This document shows positions 9,068-17,373 of a stretch of DNA of 64,000 nt, piece after piece (within the stretch, counting starts at the first letter, position 1; each line of letters begins with the position of its first letter). The stretch is taken from contig NZ_JAKLLN010000011.1 of NCBI RefSeq assembly GCF_023150065.1, positions 89,553 to 153,552 on the forward strand, read 5' to 3'. Source of the stretch: Zoogloea sp. (GTDB taxonomy: Bacteria > Pseudomonadota > Gammaproteobacteria > Burkholderiales > Rhodocyclaceae). The position numbers and the translations under genes are program-made. The notes under the pieces were generated by a model. That model was not told the origin of the DNA, searched no databases, and saw only the letters and a program-made list of their open reading frames with translations.

Positions 9068-10261
9068 TCAGTCGCTCACCCGGGCGCCCTGGGCATGCCA
9101 GCGGGCGATCAGCGTGCGCTCGGCGTCGGTGATGCCGGTGAGGTTGCCGAGGGGCATGTAGCCGCTGGCCACGGTCTCGGCGATCTTGGCGGCGTGCTGG
9201 CCGACCTGTTCGGCGCTCTGCAGCACCACGCCCTTGGGCGGCTGGGCAAAACCGGCCTGGGTGGGGGTGTCGGCGTGGCAGGCAGTGCAGCGCTGGGCCA
9301 GCACCTGGCGGACGGCGGCAAAGCTCACCTTGTCACCGCCGGCATCCACGGGCCTGGGGGCCATCAGCACCATCAGGGTGGCGATCAGGGCAACACCGGC
9401 GGCGGGCAGCCACCACTTCACCTGGCCCCGGTGGCGCAGCACGAAGAACTGACGGATCAGCACCCCGGCCAGCATCATCACCACCAGCACCAGCCAGCCA
9501 TTGGGGTGGGAGTAGGTCATGGGGTAGTGGTTGCTGATCATGATGAACAGCACCGGCAGGGTGAAGTAGGTGTTGTGCACCGAACGCTGCTTGCCGATCA
9601 GACCCGGGCGGGAATCCACCGGCAGGCCGGCGCGGATCTGCTCCACCATGCGCTTCTGGCCGGGGATGATGTGGAAGAACACGTTGGCCGCCATCATGGT
9701 GCCGAGCATGGCCCCCACGTGGATGTAGGCGCCGCGTGCCGAGAACAGCTGGTGCAGGGCCCAGTCACAGCCCACCACGAAGATGAAGAGCAGCGCCGAC
9801 ATCAGGCCCTCCTGGCCCATCAGGCGGCGGCACAGGAAGTCATACACCACCCAGCCGGCGGCCAGGAAGGCCACGGAGATGCCCACCGCAGCGGCGGGGG
9901 TGAGGGCCATCACCTTGGGGTCGATGAGGTAGCTCGAGGCGCCGATCCAGTACACCACCGCCAGCAGGCTCATGCCCGACAGCCAGGTGGAGTAGGCCTC
10001 CCACTTGGACCAGTGCAGGTCGTCGCTGAGGGGCTCGCCCTTGGGGCCGGTGGGGAACTTCTGGCTGCAGTAGAAGCCGCCGCCATGCACCGCCCACAGC
10101 TCGCCAAACACGCCGCGGGTGCCATCAGCAGCCTTCTTGGGCGGCTTGAGGGAGTTGTCGAGCATCACGAAGTAGAAGGACGCGCCGATCCAGGCGATGC
10201 CGGTGATCAGGTGGAGCCAGCGCAGGAGCAGGTTGGCCCAGTCGAGGAGATAGGTTTCCAT
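9068..10261 (-). CDS. puuD: Membrane urate hydroxylase with C-terminal cytochrome c domain
   Basis: 397 residues: eight or nine hydrophobic helices (about 10-300) followed by a periplasmic cytochrome c domain with the haem motif CTACH at 325-329 and a likely Met ligand in SGYMPLG. PuuD oxidises urate to 5-hydroxyisourate and passes electrons to the respiratory chain instead of making H2O2. The N-terminus WANLLLRWLHLITGIAWIG is family-typical. Start at 10261 with GGAAGTACC upstream. It lies between uraH and uraD. Confidence 0.93.
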   Translation of the reverse strand: METYLLDWANLLLRWLHLITGIAWIGASFYFVMLDNSLKPPKKAADGTRGVFGELWAVHGGGFYCSQKFPTGPKGEPLSDDLHWSKWEAYSTWLSGMSLLAVVYWIGASSYLIDPKVMALTPAAAVGISVAFLAAGWVVYDFLCRRLMGQEGLMSALLFIFVVGCDWALHQLFSARGAYIHVGAMLGTMMAANVFFHIIPGQKRMVEQIRAGLPVDSRPGLIGKQRSVHNTYFTLPVLFIMISNHYPMTYSHPNGWLVLVVMMLAGVLIRQFFVLRHRGQVKWWLPAAGVALIATLMVLMAPRPVDAGGDKVSFAAVRQVLAQRCTACHADTPTQAGFAQPPKGVVLQSAEQVGQHAAKIAETVASGYMPLGNLTGITDAERTLIARWHAQGARVSD

Positions 10262-10297
10262 GGTACTTCCGTCTCTGAAGGGGTGAGGGAAGCCGGC

Positions 10298-10648
10298 TCA
10301 GCTGCCGCGATAGGTGGAGTAGCTCCAGGGGGACACCAGCAGCGGCACGTGATAGTGCTGGCTGGCGTCGGCGATGCCGAAGCGCAGCACCACCTCGTCC
10401 ACGAACAGGGGCTCGGGCAGGCTCTTGCCCAGGCGCCGGAAGTAGTCGCCGGCGCCGAAGACGATCTCGTAGGTGCCGGCTTCCAGCGCGGCGCCTTCGA
10501 GCAGCGGCGCGTCACAGCGGCCGTCGTGGTTGGTGAGGGTGCGCAGCAGCTCGCGGCGCCCACCGTCGAGGCGAAAGACGGTGACGGCGATGCCCTGGCC
10601 CGGGCAGCCATTGGCGGTGTCGAGTACGTGTGTGGTGAGGCGTCCCAT
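10298..10648 (-). CDS. uraH: 5-Hydroxyisourate hydrolase (transthyretin-like)
   Basis: 116 residues. HiuH hydrolyses 5-hydroxyisourate to OHCU. It begins with the conserved LTTHVLDTANGCPGQ block (His 6 is catalytic), has the internal Arg block and ends YHVPLLVSPWSYSTYRGS, the diagnostic C-terminal YRGS. It is the first gene of the urate operon, directly behind the palindrome-containing promoter region. Confidence 0.95.
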   Translation of the reverse strand: MGRLTTHVLDTANGCPGQGIAVTVFRLDGGRRELLRTLTNHDGRCDAPLLEGAALEAGTYEIVFGAGDYFRRLGKSLPEPLFVDEVVLRFGIADASQHYHVPLLVSPWSYSTYRGS

Positions 10649-10718
10649 GCTGGTGTCTCCAGTCGATGTTCGTTATGCGATGAAGCGAGTTTAGGACGGA
10701 CAGCCTTTAAGAAAACAG

Positions 10719-10739
10719 ATATAGCGTTATAAGCTATAT
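10719..10739. promoter_or_regulatory. AT-rich palindrome between uraH operon and divergent LysR gene
   Basis: ATATAGC (10719-10725) and GCTATAT (10733-10739) are perfect inverted arms around GTTATAA. The size and A/T-rich T-N11-A form match LysR-type operators, and it lies in the 121-base gap between the divergent uraH and LysR genes, 31 bases before the LysR start. It is the obvious candidate site for that regulator. Confidence 0.7.
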
Positions 10740-10769
10740 ATAGATTTCGATATTGTCCCCGGACCCTCC

Positions 10770-11702
10770 ATGAGCAGCCGACGAAGCGACGACCAGCTCG
10801 ACACCTATCTGCTGCGCATGCTGTGCCTGCTCATCTCGGAGCGCAGCGTGTCGCGCACCGCCCTCAAGCTCAACCAGTCCCAGCCGGCGGTGAGCCTGGC
10901 CCTCAAGCGCCTGCGCCAGATCCTGGGCGACCCGCTGCTGGTACGCGAGAAGAGCGGCATGGTGCCCACCGAGCGGGCCCTCACCCTGCTGTCCCACGCC
11001 AAGGGGGCACTGGCCGAGATCGACCGGATGACTTTCTCGCCGGAGTCCTTCGAGCCCCAGAGCAGCCGCTACGAGTTCCGCATCGGCGCCCCCGACTACC
11101 TCGCCCCCCTGTTCATGGCCAGCGTGGTGGAACGCATCCGCAAGGAGGCGCCCCAGGTGCGCCTGAGCCTGCAGTCCCTGGGGCCGAGCTTCGACTTCGA
11201 GCGCTCCCTGGCCGAGGGCGACCTGGACGTGGTGATCGGCAACTGGCCGGAGCCGCCCCACCGCATGCACCTGTCCATGCTGCTCGAAGACGAGGTGGTG
11301 CTGCTGGTCTCGAACAATCACCCCCTGGCCCGCAAGGGCCTCGGCGCCGAGGACTACCAGCGGGCCGTGCACATCGTGCCCATGCCCTACTCCATCACCC
11401 AACGCGGGGTGGTGGACACCATGCTCGCCACCCACCGCATCAACCGGGACGAGCGGGTGGTGGTGCAGTCCTTCACCTCGGCCCCCTACCTGCTCATCAA
11501 CAGCGACCTGGTGTTTACCACCACCCGGCACTTCGCCCGCTTCTATGCCGACCTGCTGCCCCTCACCATCCTGCCCTCCCCCATCCCCTTTCCGGCCATG
11601 CGCTTCTATCTGCTGTGGCACGAGCGCAATCACCTCACCCCGGCCCACCGCTGGATCCGCCGCCTGCTGAGCGAGTGCGGGCGCCTGATCAAGGCCAGCT
11701 GA
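10770..11702 (+). CDS. LysR-type regulator of the urate operon
   Basis: 310 residues. The N-terminal winged HTH (about 8-70) reads RSVSRTALKLNQSQPAVSLAL, then LRQILGDPLLVREKSG, typical of the NodD/NahR-like branch of LysR proteins. The effector domain covers about 95-300. It is divergent from uraH with a palindrome between them, so control of urate breakdown by an intermediate of the pathway is likely. The ligand cannot be told from sequence. The Shine-Dalgarno is weak. Confidence 0.85.
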   Translation: MSSRRSDDQLDTYLLRMLCLLISERSVSRTALKLNQSQPAVSLALKRLRQILGDPLLVREKSGMVPTERALTLLSHAKGALAEIDRMTFSPESFEPQSSRYEFRIGAPDYLAPLFMASVVERIRKEAPQVRLSLQSLGPSFDFERSLAEGDLDVVIGNWPEPPHRMHLSMLLEDEVVLLVSNNHPLARKGLGAEDYQRAVHIVPMPYSITQRGVVDTMLATHRINRDERVVVQSFTSAPYLLINSDLVFTTTRHFARFYADLLPLTILPSPIPFPAMRFYLLWHERNHLTPAHRWIRRLLSECGRLIKAS

Positions 11703-11801
11703 GCGGCGGCCTTGCGGCTCGTCGGCCGCCGCCCTAGGATGGGCGCTGCGCCCCGCGGGGCGCCCCCACCCAAGATTCACCCATCCGAGAAGGAAATCCG
11801 C

Positions 11802-12347
11802 ATGTCGATCAAACTTTTGGGAATCGCCGGCAGCCTGCGTCAGAAATCCACCAACAAGGGCCTGCTGCGGGCCGCCCGGGCCAACCTGCCAGAGGGCGTG
11901 AGCCTGGAGATCGCCGAACTTGGCGACATCCCCTTCTACAACGCCGACATCACCGACAAACCCGCCGCGGTCAGCCGCGTGCTGGCCCAGATCGCCGCGG
12001 CCGACGCCCTGGTGCTGGCCTGCAACGAGTACAACTACTCCCTGGCCCCGGCCCTCAAGAACATCATCGACTGGGCCTCCCGGGAGCCGGACAACGCGCT
12101 GCTGGCCGGCAAGGCCGTGGCCATCATGGGCGCTGCCGGCGGCATGGGCAGCTCCCGCGCCCAGTACCACCTGCGCCAGGTCTGCGTGTGCCTCGACATG
12201 CAGCCCCTCAACAAGCCCGAGGTCTTCGCCAATGCCTTCACCAGCAGCTTCGATGCCGACGGCAACCTCACCGACGAGCGCCTGACCAAGCTGGTCAAGG
12301 ACCAGATGCAGGCCCTTGCCGACAAGGTGACGCGCCTGAAGGCCTGA
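11802..12347 (+). CDS. NADPH-dependent FMN reductase family (ChrR/YieF-like)
   Basis: 181 residues with the flavodoxin-like fold: GIAGSLRQKSTNKGLLRAA (FMN phosphate loop, 6-24), CNEYNYSLAPALKNIIDWAS (about 76-95) and GAAGGMGSSRAQYHLRQV (about 110-127). Such enzymes reduce quinones, chromate or azo dyes with a bound FMN. ATG 11802 has AGAAGGA upstream. It is followed 14 bases later by a DedA-like gene. Confidence 0.88.
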   Translation: MSIKLLGIAGSLRQKSTNKGLLRAARANLPEGVSLEIAELGDIPFYNADITDKPAAVSRVLAQIAAADALVLACNEYNYSLAPALKNIIDWASREPDNALLAGKAVAIMGAAGGMGSSRAQYHLRQVCVCLDMQPLNKPEVFANAFTSSFDADGNLTDERLTKLVKDQMQALADKVTRLKA

Positions 12348-12361
12348 GCGTCCGGCCGCCG

Positions 12362-13288
12362 ATGGACATCGCCGAACTCGGCCACACCCTGCAGCGGGAC
12401 GCCGTTGCCGTGGTCTTCGTGAACGTCCTGCTGCAGCAGGTCGGGCTGCCGGTACCCGCCGTCCCGACCCTGCTGCTGGCCGGCAGCCTGGCGGCCCTGC
12501 CCGGGCAGCTGGGCAAGGTGCTGGCGGCGGCCGTGCTAGCCTCGGTGCTGGCCGATCTGCTGTGGTACGCCTTGGGCCGGCGCTTCGGCTACCGGGTGCT
12601 GGCGGGCCTGTGCAAGCTGTCCATCAACCCGGCCTCCTGCGTGAGCCAGACCGAGGCCCGCTTCATCCGCTGGGGCCTCTCGTCCCTGGTGGTGGCCAAG
12701 TTCGTGCCGGGCTTCTCCACCGTTGCCCCGCCCATCGCCGGCGCCCTGCGCATGTCCCTGGGCGGCTTCGTCGTGGCGGCGGCGGTCGGTGCGGCCCTGT
12801 GGGCCGGCCTGGCCCTCGGCGCCGGGTGGGTGCTGCGGGACACCGTGCAGGCCGCCATCCTGGCCCTCGACCGGCACGCCGGCCGTGCCGCCCTGGTCGC
12901 CGTACTGCTTGCCGGGGCCTGGCTGGGCTGGAAACTGTGGCAGAAACACCGCTTCCGGCGAGCCGGCGACCTGCCCCACATCACCCCCGCCGAGCTCATC
13001 GACGCCCTGGCCGGCGAACCCCGCCCCCTCGTCCTCGACCTGCGCGGCGCCACCCTGATCGCCGAAACCGGCCCCATCGTGGGGGCGCGGGTGGCCGAAC
13101 ACGACGCCCTTGACCACGCCGTGGGCGACTGGCCCCGGCACCAGCCCATCGTCACCCTGTGCGCCTGCCCCGAGGACGCCGGCGCCATCCAGGCCGCCCG
13201 CCAGCTGATGGAGCAGGGCTACACCTCGGTCCGGCCCCTGCGCGGTGGCTACGCAGCGTGGCTGGCGGCCCTGGGCGAGCGGCCCTGA
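12362..13288 (+). CDS. DedA-family membrane protein fused to a rhodanese domain
   Basis: 308 residues in two parts. Residues 1-195 form a DedA/SNARE-associated membrane domain with five or six helices and the family motif KFVPGFSTVAPPIAGALRMS (about 120-140). Residues about 210-305 form a rhodanese-like domain (ITPAELIDAL, VLDLRG, then TLCACPEDAGAIQAARQLMEQG with the active-loop Cys). DedA proteins act in lipid carrier recycling and membrane homeostasis; the rhodanese part may sense or move sulfane sulfur. Function of the fusion is unknown. It follows the flavin reductase gene closely. Confidence 0.85.
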   Translation: MDIAELGHTLQRDAVAVVFVNVLLQQVGLPVPAVPTLLLAGSLAALPGQLGKVLAAAVLASVLADLLWYALGRRFGYRVLAGLCKLSINPASCVSQTEARFIRWGLSSLVVAKFVPGFSTVAPPIAGALRMSLGGFVVAAAVGAALWAGLALGAGWVLRDTVQAAILALDRHAGRAALVAVLLAGAWLGWKLWQKHRFRRAGDLPHITPAELIDALAGEPRPLVLDLRGATLIAETGPIVGARVAEHDALDHAVGDWPRHQPIVTLCACPEDAGAIQAARQLMEQGYTSVRPLRGGYAAWLAALGERP

Positions 13289-13402
13289 GGGCGCTACGCG
13301 ATTGGGTGGTATTTCTGGATTATCCATCCAGGCGCAGCGCATTTATCGGCCTGCCGCAGCACCCTAAGCTGGGACCCCCAATCATCCTGAAGGAGACTTT
13401 CC

Positions 13403-14176
13403 ATGGCAGATCATTCCATCAAGGGCAAGATCGTTCTGATTGCCGGCGGGGCCAAGAACCTCGGCGGCCTCCTGGCCCGTGACCTGGCCCGGCAAGGCGC
13501 CCGGGCGGTGGTGATCCATTACAACAGCGCAGCCTCCGAGGCCGACGCCGAAGCCACCGTGGCCGCCGTCCAGGCGGCGGGCGCCCACGCCCTGGCCCTG
13601 CAGGCCGACCTGACTACGGCAGGTGCCGTGGAGAAGCTGTTTACCGATACCGTCGCCGCCTTCGGCCGACCGGACATTGCCATCAACACCGTGGGCAAGG
13701 TGCTCAAGAAGCCCATCAGCGACATCACCGAGGCCGAGTACGACGAGCTGTCTGCGGTCAACAGCAAGTCGGCATTCTTCTTCCTCAAGGAGGCCGGCAA
13801 GTACGTTAACGACAACGGCAAGGTGGTGACGCTGGTGAGCTCCCTGCTGGGGGCCTTCACGCCGTTCTACGCGGGCTATGCCGGTACCAAGGCCCCGGTG
13901 GAACACTTCACCCGGGCGGCGGCCAAGGAGTTCGGGGCGCGGGGCATCTCGGTGACCGCGGTCGGCCCGGGCCCGATGGACACGCCTTTCTTCTACCCGG
14001 CCGAAGGCGCCGATGCCGTGGCCTATCACAAGACCGCCGCGGCCCTCTCGCCGTTCAGCAAGACCGGCCTCACCGACATCGAGGACGTGGTGCCCTTCAT
14101 CCGCCATCTGGTCAGCGACGGTTGGTGGATCACCGGGCAGACCATCCTCATCAATGGTGGTTACACCACCAAGTGA
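13403..14176 (+). CDS. Short-chain dehydrogenase/reductase
   Basis: 257 residues of the classical SDR family: cofactor loop GGAKNLGGLLARDLARQG (about 13-30), a variant NTVGK in place of NNAG, catalytic Ser in LVSSLLG and Tyr/Lys in YAGTKAPVEHF, and C-terminal GQTILINGGYTTK. Residue RQGAR then HYNS suggests NADP preference but this is uncertain. AAGGAG precedes the ATG. A LysR gene follows 71 bases later in the same direction. Substrate unknown. Confidence 0.88.
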   Translation: MADHSIKGKIVLIAGGAKNLGGLLARDLARQGARAVVIHYNSAASEADAEATVAAVQAAGAHALALQADLTTAGAVEKLFTDTVAAFGRPDIAINTVGKVLKKPISDITEAEYDELSAVNSKSAFFFLKEAGKYVNDNGKVVTLVSSLLGAFTPFYAGYAGTKAPVEHFTRAAAKEFGARGISVTAVGPGPMDTPFFYPAEGADAVAYHKTAAALSPFSKTGLTDIEDVVPFIRHLVSDGWWITGQTILINGGYTTK

Positions 14177-14247
14177 GGGCATTTCCCGGGCAGGGCAGCC
14201 AGGCCGGCTGAAGCCCCGCATCACGCAAGGAGAGACAGGCCTCCCGC

Positions 14248-15156
14248 ATGGACAGGTTCGACCAGTACCGCCTATTCGCCCAGGTCGCGGAGATGGGCAG
14301 CTTCATCAAGGCCGCCCACGCCCTGGAGGTACCCAGGGCCTCCGTGTCCGCCGCCATCCAGCAACTCGAGGTGGCCCTCGGGGTGCGCCTGCTGCACCGG
14401 ACGACACGGCGCGTGGGCCTGACGCCCGATGGGGAACTCCTGCTGGATCGTGTGCGGGCCCTGCTCACCGAGGTGGACGACATCGACCAGCTGTTCCAGG
14501 CCAGCCAGCGCCAGGTCTCCGGCCGACTCATCGTCGACGCCCCCAGCCGCATCGCCCGCCGCCTGATTGCCCCCGCCCTGCCTGGCCTGCTGGGCCGCCA
14601 CCCTCAGCTGCAGCTGACCGTCTCGTCCACCGACCGCAGCATCGATCTGGTGCGGGAGGGCGTGGACTGCGTGGTGCGCATCGGGGCCCTGCAGGACAGC
14701 AGCCTCGTCGTACGCTCCCTGGGCCGTATCGCACTGATCAACTGTGCGAGCCCGGGTTATCTGCGCGAGCACGGCGAACCACGTCACCCCGCGGATCTCC
14801 CTGGCGCTCATTGGGTGGTGGGCTATGCATCCCCCAGGACCGGCAAGGCGCACCCCTGGGAATCATCGGCAGCTGACGGCAGCCCGCAGCAGATCGAGGT
14901 ACCCAGCCGGGTACTCGTGAACAATGCGGAGAACTACATCGCCTGCTGTCTGGTCGGCCTTGGCCTGATCCAGGTCCCGCGCTTCGATGTGCAGCACCTG
15001 CTGAATGCCGGAACGCTGGTGGAAGTGATGCCGGAGCACCGCGCCGCGCCGATGCCGGTATCGCTGCTCTACCCCCACCGGCGCCAGCGCTCCCGACGCC
15101 TGCAGGTCTTCCTGGAATGGTTCGAAGCCCTCATGCGGCCGAACCTCGAGGAATAG
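14248..15156 (+). CDS. LysR-type regulator
   Basis: 302 residues. HTH at about 5-62 (FAQVAEMGSFIKAAHALEVPRASVSAAIQQLE), then LLHRTTRRVGLTPDG and an effector domain resembling the CrgA/AaeR-like group that often controls neighbouring SDRs or oxidoreductases. Transcribed in the same direction as the SDR; targets unknown. Confidence 0.85.
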   Translation: MDRFDQYRLFAQVAEMGSFIKAAHALEVPRASVSAAIQQLEVALGVRLLHRTTRRVGLTPDGELLLDRVRALLTEVDDIDQLFQASQRQVSGRLIVDAPSRIARRLIAPALPGLLGRHPQLQLTVSSTDRSIDLVREGVDCVVRIGALQDSSLVVRSLGRIALINCASPGYLREHGEPRHPADLPGAHWVVGYASPRTGKAHPWESSAADGSPQQIEVPSRVLVNNAENYIACCLVGLGLIQVPRFDVQHLLNAGTLVEVMPEHRAAPMPVSLLYPHRRQRSRRLQVFLEWFEALMRPNLEE

Positions 15157-15180
15157 CGACGCCCCGGCCGCCCCTGTCAG

Positions 15181-15648
15181 TCACCAGCAATCCGTCTGGC
15201 GATCGCCCACCGTCACCCGCACGAAGCTCCCCCGCATGGCCGTGACCAGCCTCCCGTCACCGGCCCGGATACGCCCGGCAGCGTGGCACAGCCGGCCGCC
15301 CACCCGCACCCAGTCCATCTCGCTCTCCAGCCAGTCGCCGGCGGCGGCTGCGCCCAGGTAGTCCACCTGCAGGCTGGCGGTGACGAAGCCGGCCTCGGGG
15401 GGCAGGCGCCGGGCCAGGTTGCCGGCCAGCCAGACGTCCGCCAGGGTGGCGATGAGGCCGCCATGCACCCGGCCATGGCCGTTGCAGTGGGCCGGGCCCA
15501 GCTCCACGCGAAAGCGCAGGTGGGCGCCATCCTCCCGCTGGAAGAGGCGGACGATGACCGGCAGGAAACCTCCGGCAGCCGGCCAGGGGCGGTAGCCCTG
15601 CTCGAGCCACGCCGCCTCCCGCGGGCCGGGGGCAGGCAGGGCGCTCAT
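15181..15648 (-). CDS. PaaI-type hotdog thioesterase
   Basis: 155 residues with a hotdog fold. The catalytic block NGHGRVHGGLIATLADVWLAGN (about 60-81) has the HGG and downstream Asp of the PaaI family, followed by FVTASLQVDYLGAA. These enzymes hydrolyse acyl-CoA thioesters. The ATG overlaps the stop of the upstream gene by four bases (ATGA). Last gene of a three-gene minus-strand operon. Confidence 0.85.
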   Translation of the reverse strand: MSALPAPGPREAAWLEQGYRPWPAAGGFLPVIVRLFQREDGAHLRFRVELGPAHCNGHGRVHGGLIATLADVWLAGNLARRLPPEAGFVTASLQVDYLGAAAAGDWLESEMDWVRVGGRLCHAAGRIRAGDGRLVTAMRGSFVRVTVGDRQTDCW

Positions 15649-16274
15649 CCGCCCACGCCCTGCGCCGCCGCCCAGGCCAGGGCATCGTCGAGGCGGTCGT
15701 TGCCCCAGAACATCTCCTCGCCCACGAAGAAGGTGGGCGCGCCGAAGACGCCCCGGGCGCGGGCCTCGGCGGTCTGCTCGCGCAGGCGCGCCTTGACCTC
15801 CTCCGAGCCGGCCCGGGCCAGCAGCGCCGCGGCGGGCAGGCCGAGGTCGGTGAGGATGGCGGCCAAGGGCTCGGGGCTGTTGATGTCCTGGTCGTGCACG
15901 AAGTTGAGCTGCATGACCCGCTGGCAGAAGGCCTCCATCCACGGCATGCCGGCACCCTGGATGGCGATCCGCAGGGGCAGCACGCCGAGGCGCGGAAAGT
16001 GGCTCGGGCGGGTCCATGGCAGGCCGTACTTGCGGCATTCCCGGGCGATGTCCTGCCACATGTAGGCGCCCTTCTCCTTCTGCAGCACGAAGGGGGAGTT
16101 GTCCATGCCCAGCTCGCGGAAGATCGGGCCGAGCATGAAGGGCCTCCAGGCAACCGTTACACCGTGCCGGGCGGCGGCAGCCTCGATGCGCATCACGCTG
16201 GGGTAGCTGTAGTTGCTGCCGAACTCGAACCAGAACTCGACGACGGGCGCGGCAAGGCAGGGGGATTCGCTCAT
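15645..16274 (-). CDS. DsbA-like/GST-kappa family protein (HCCA isomerase-like)
   Basis: 209 residues. Thioredoxin fold with helical insert; VVEFWFEFGSNYSYPSVMRIE near the N-terminus has the FGSxYSY motif of 2-hydroxychromene-2-carboxylate isomerases, and the C-terminus has GVFGAPTFFVGEEMFWGNDRLDDAL. The family uses glutathione to isomerise aromatic breakdown products. The start MSESP at 16274 was chosen over one five codons earlier because AAGGAG lies seven bases before it. Coupled to the thioesterase gene downstream. Confidence 0.85.
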   Translation of the reverse strand: MSESPCLAAPVVEFWFEFGSNYSYPSVMRIEAAAARHGVTVAWRPFMLGPIFRELGMDNSPFVLQKEKGAYMWQDIARECRKYGLPWTRPSHFPRLGVLPLRIAIQGAGMPWMEAFCQRVMQLNFVHDQDINSPEPLAAILTDLGLPAAALLARAGSEEVKARLREQTAEARARGVFGAPTFFVGEEMFWGNDRLDDALAWAAAQGVGG

Positions 16275-16285
16275 GGGGGGCTCCT

Positions 16286-17194
16286 TCACTCAAAAACAAC
16301 CAGGCAGCGCACCTCGATGCTCTGGCGCAGGGGGGCGTCGGCGGGGACGTCGGGCAGATCGAAGGCGGAATGGGGCGTGAAGCGCGCCGTACCGTTGATC
16401 TGCGAGTCGTATTGCTTGAAGACCAGGGCCTCGTGGCGATCCATGCCCGGAAAGTAGGCCCATTGATGGCGGGCGGCGTGGCGCACCAGGTAGATCTCGC
16501 CACTGCGCTCCGGGTAGCGGATCTCGGTGGGCACCAGGTCGCGGGACGACACCGAGCGGGCATCGCAGACGGCCACGGGCGTATCCACCACCGGGCCGGC
16601 GATGGAGCGCCAGATGTTGACGATGGCGAAGCGCTCGACCCGGGCCCGCTCGGCCGCGTCGGTCAGCACCAGGTCGAGGCGCCGCCGCCCGGAGGCTTCG
16701 CTGTAGTCGTTATGCACCCGCCCCACCGCCGCCGGGTTGCTGCCATCGCCCTGGCGGCCGAAGCCCAGGGCCGGGCGCCCGGCCTCCCGGCGGCGTACCA
16801 GGTGATCGAAGACCCAGGCCTGGCGGGCCCCGGTGACCCAGCGCGCCAGCTCGGCGGCCTCGGCGTAGTAGTAGCGCAGGATCGCCGCCTCGTCGGCAAA
16901 GTCCGCCACGGCGCTGGGGGCATCCCACAGCTCGTAACCCTCCCGGTCGATGGAGGGGCGGGCGGCGGTGGCCCGGGCATCCACCACATGCATGGGGTGC
17001 AGGGCGTACTCGCAGTTCTGCCAGGGCGTACCCGCCGGCGGCTGGAACATGTAGTTGAAGGGCCGCTCGGGCGCCGCCCCGAGGTAGCCGAAGTTGCCCT
17101 TCACCCCCGGCAGCCGGGGCGTGGCCGGGGCAAACGGGGCGGACTGGGGAAGGGGTTGCCGGGGCGACGGACTGGGGGGTGCCTGGAATCGCAT
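16286..17194 (-). CDS. CmcJ/NvfI family oxygenase-like protein
   Basis: 302 residues. Matches the CmcJ/AsaB/GA4-desaturase group, whose members have a 2-oxoglutarate/Fe(II) oxygenase-like fold. The likely metal motif is HxD in GRVHNDYSEAS (about 155-165); further family blocks are GYELWDAPSAV, FAIVNIWRSIAGPV and the C-terminal RQSIEVRCLVVF. ATG 17194 has an excellent AGGAGG. It leads the operon with the GST-kappa and thioesterase genes, suggesting modification of a small aromatic or acyl compound. Substrate unknown. Confidence 0.75.
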   Translation of the reverse strand: MRFQAPPSPSPRQPLPQSAPFAPATPRLPGVKGNFGYLGAAPERPFNYMFQPPAGTPWQNCEYALHPMHVVDARATAARPSIDREGYELWDAPSAVADFADEAAILRYYYAEAAELARWVTGARQAWVFDHLVRRREAGRPALGFGRQGDGSNPAAVGRVHNDYSEASGRRRLDLVLTDAAERARVERFAIVNIWRSIAGPVVDTPVAVCDARSVSSRDLVPTEIRYPERSGEIYLVRHAARHQWAYFPGMDRHEALVFKQYDSQINGTARFTPHSAFDLPDVPADAPLRQSIEVRCLVVFE

Positions 17195-17373
17195 GAGACC
17201 TCCTTGGCTGGGCTGGCGCGAAAACCTCTGAAATTCGCTACCAGCATGGGTGGGTGGCCCCGAGCGCTCTTCGCGAGGGCTCAGGATGGCCCCATTGAAA
17301 GCCATCCCAAGGCTGCACTCAAACGACAAATCCCGGCCATTGCCATTCCAAAATGAAATGCGAGAGCACTCAC

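Noticed and set aside
10734..12170. A minus-strand frame of 478 codons opposite the urate LysR gene
   Set aside because: Mirror of a clear LysR gene; no protein-like pattern.
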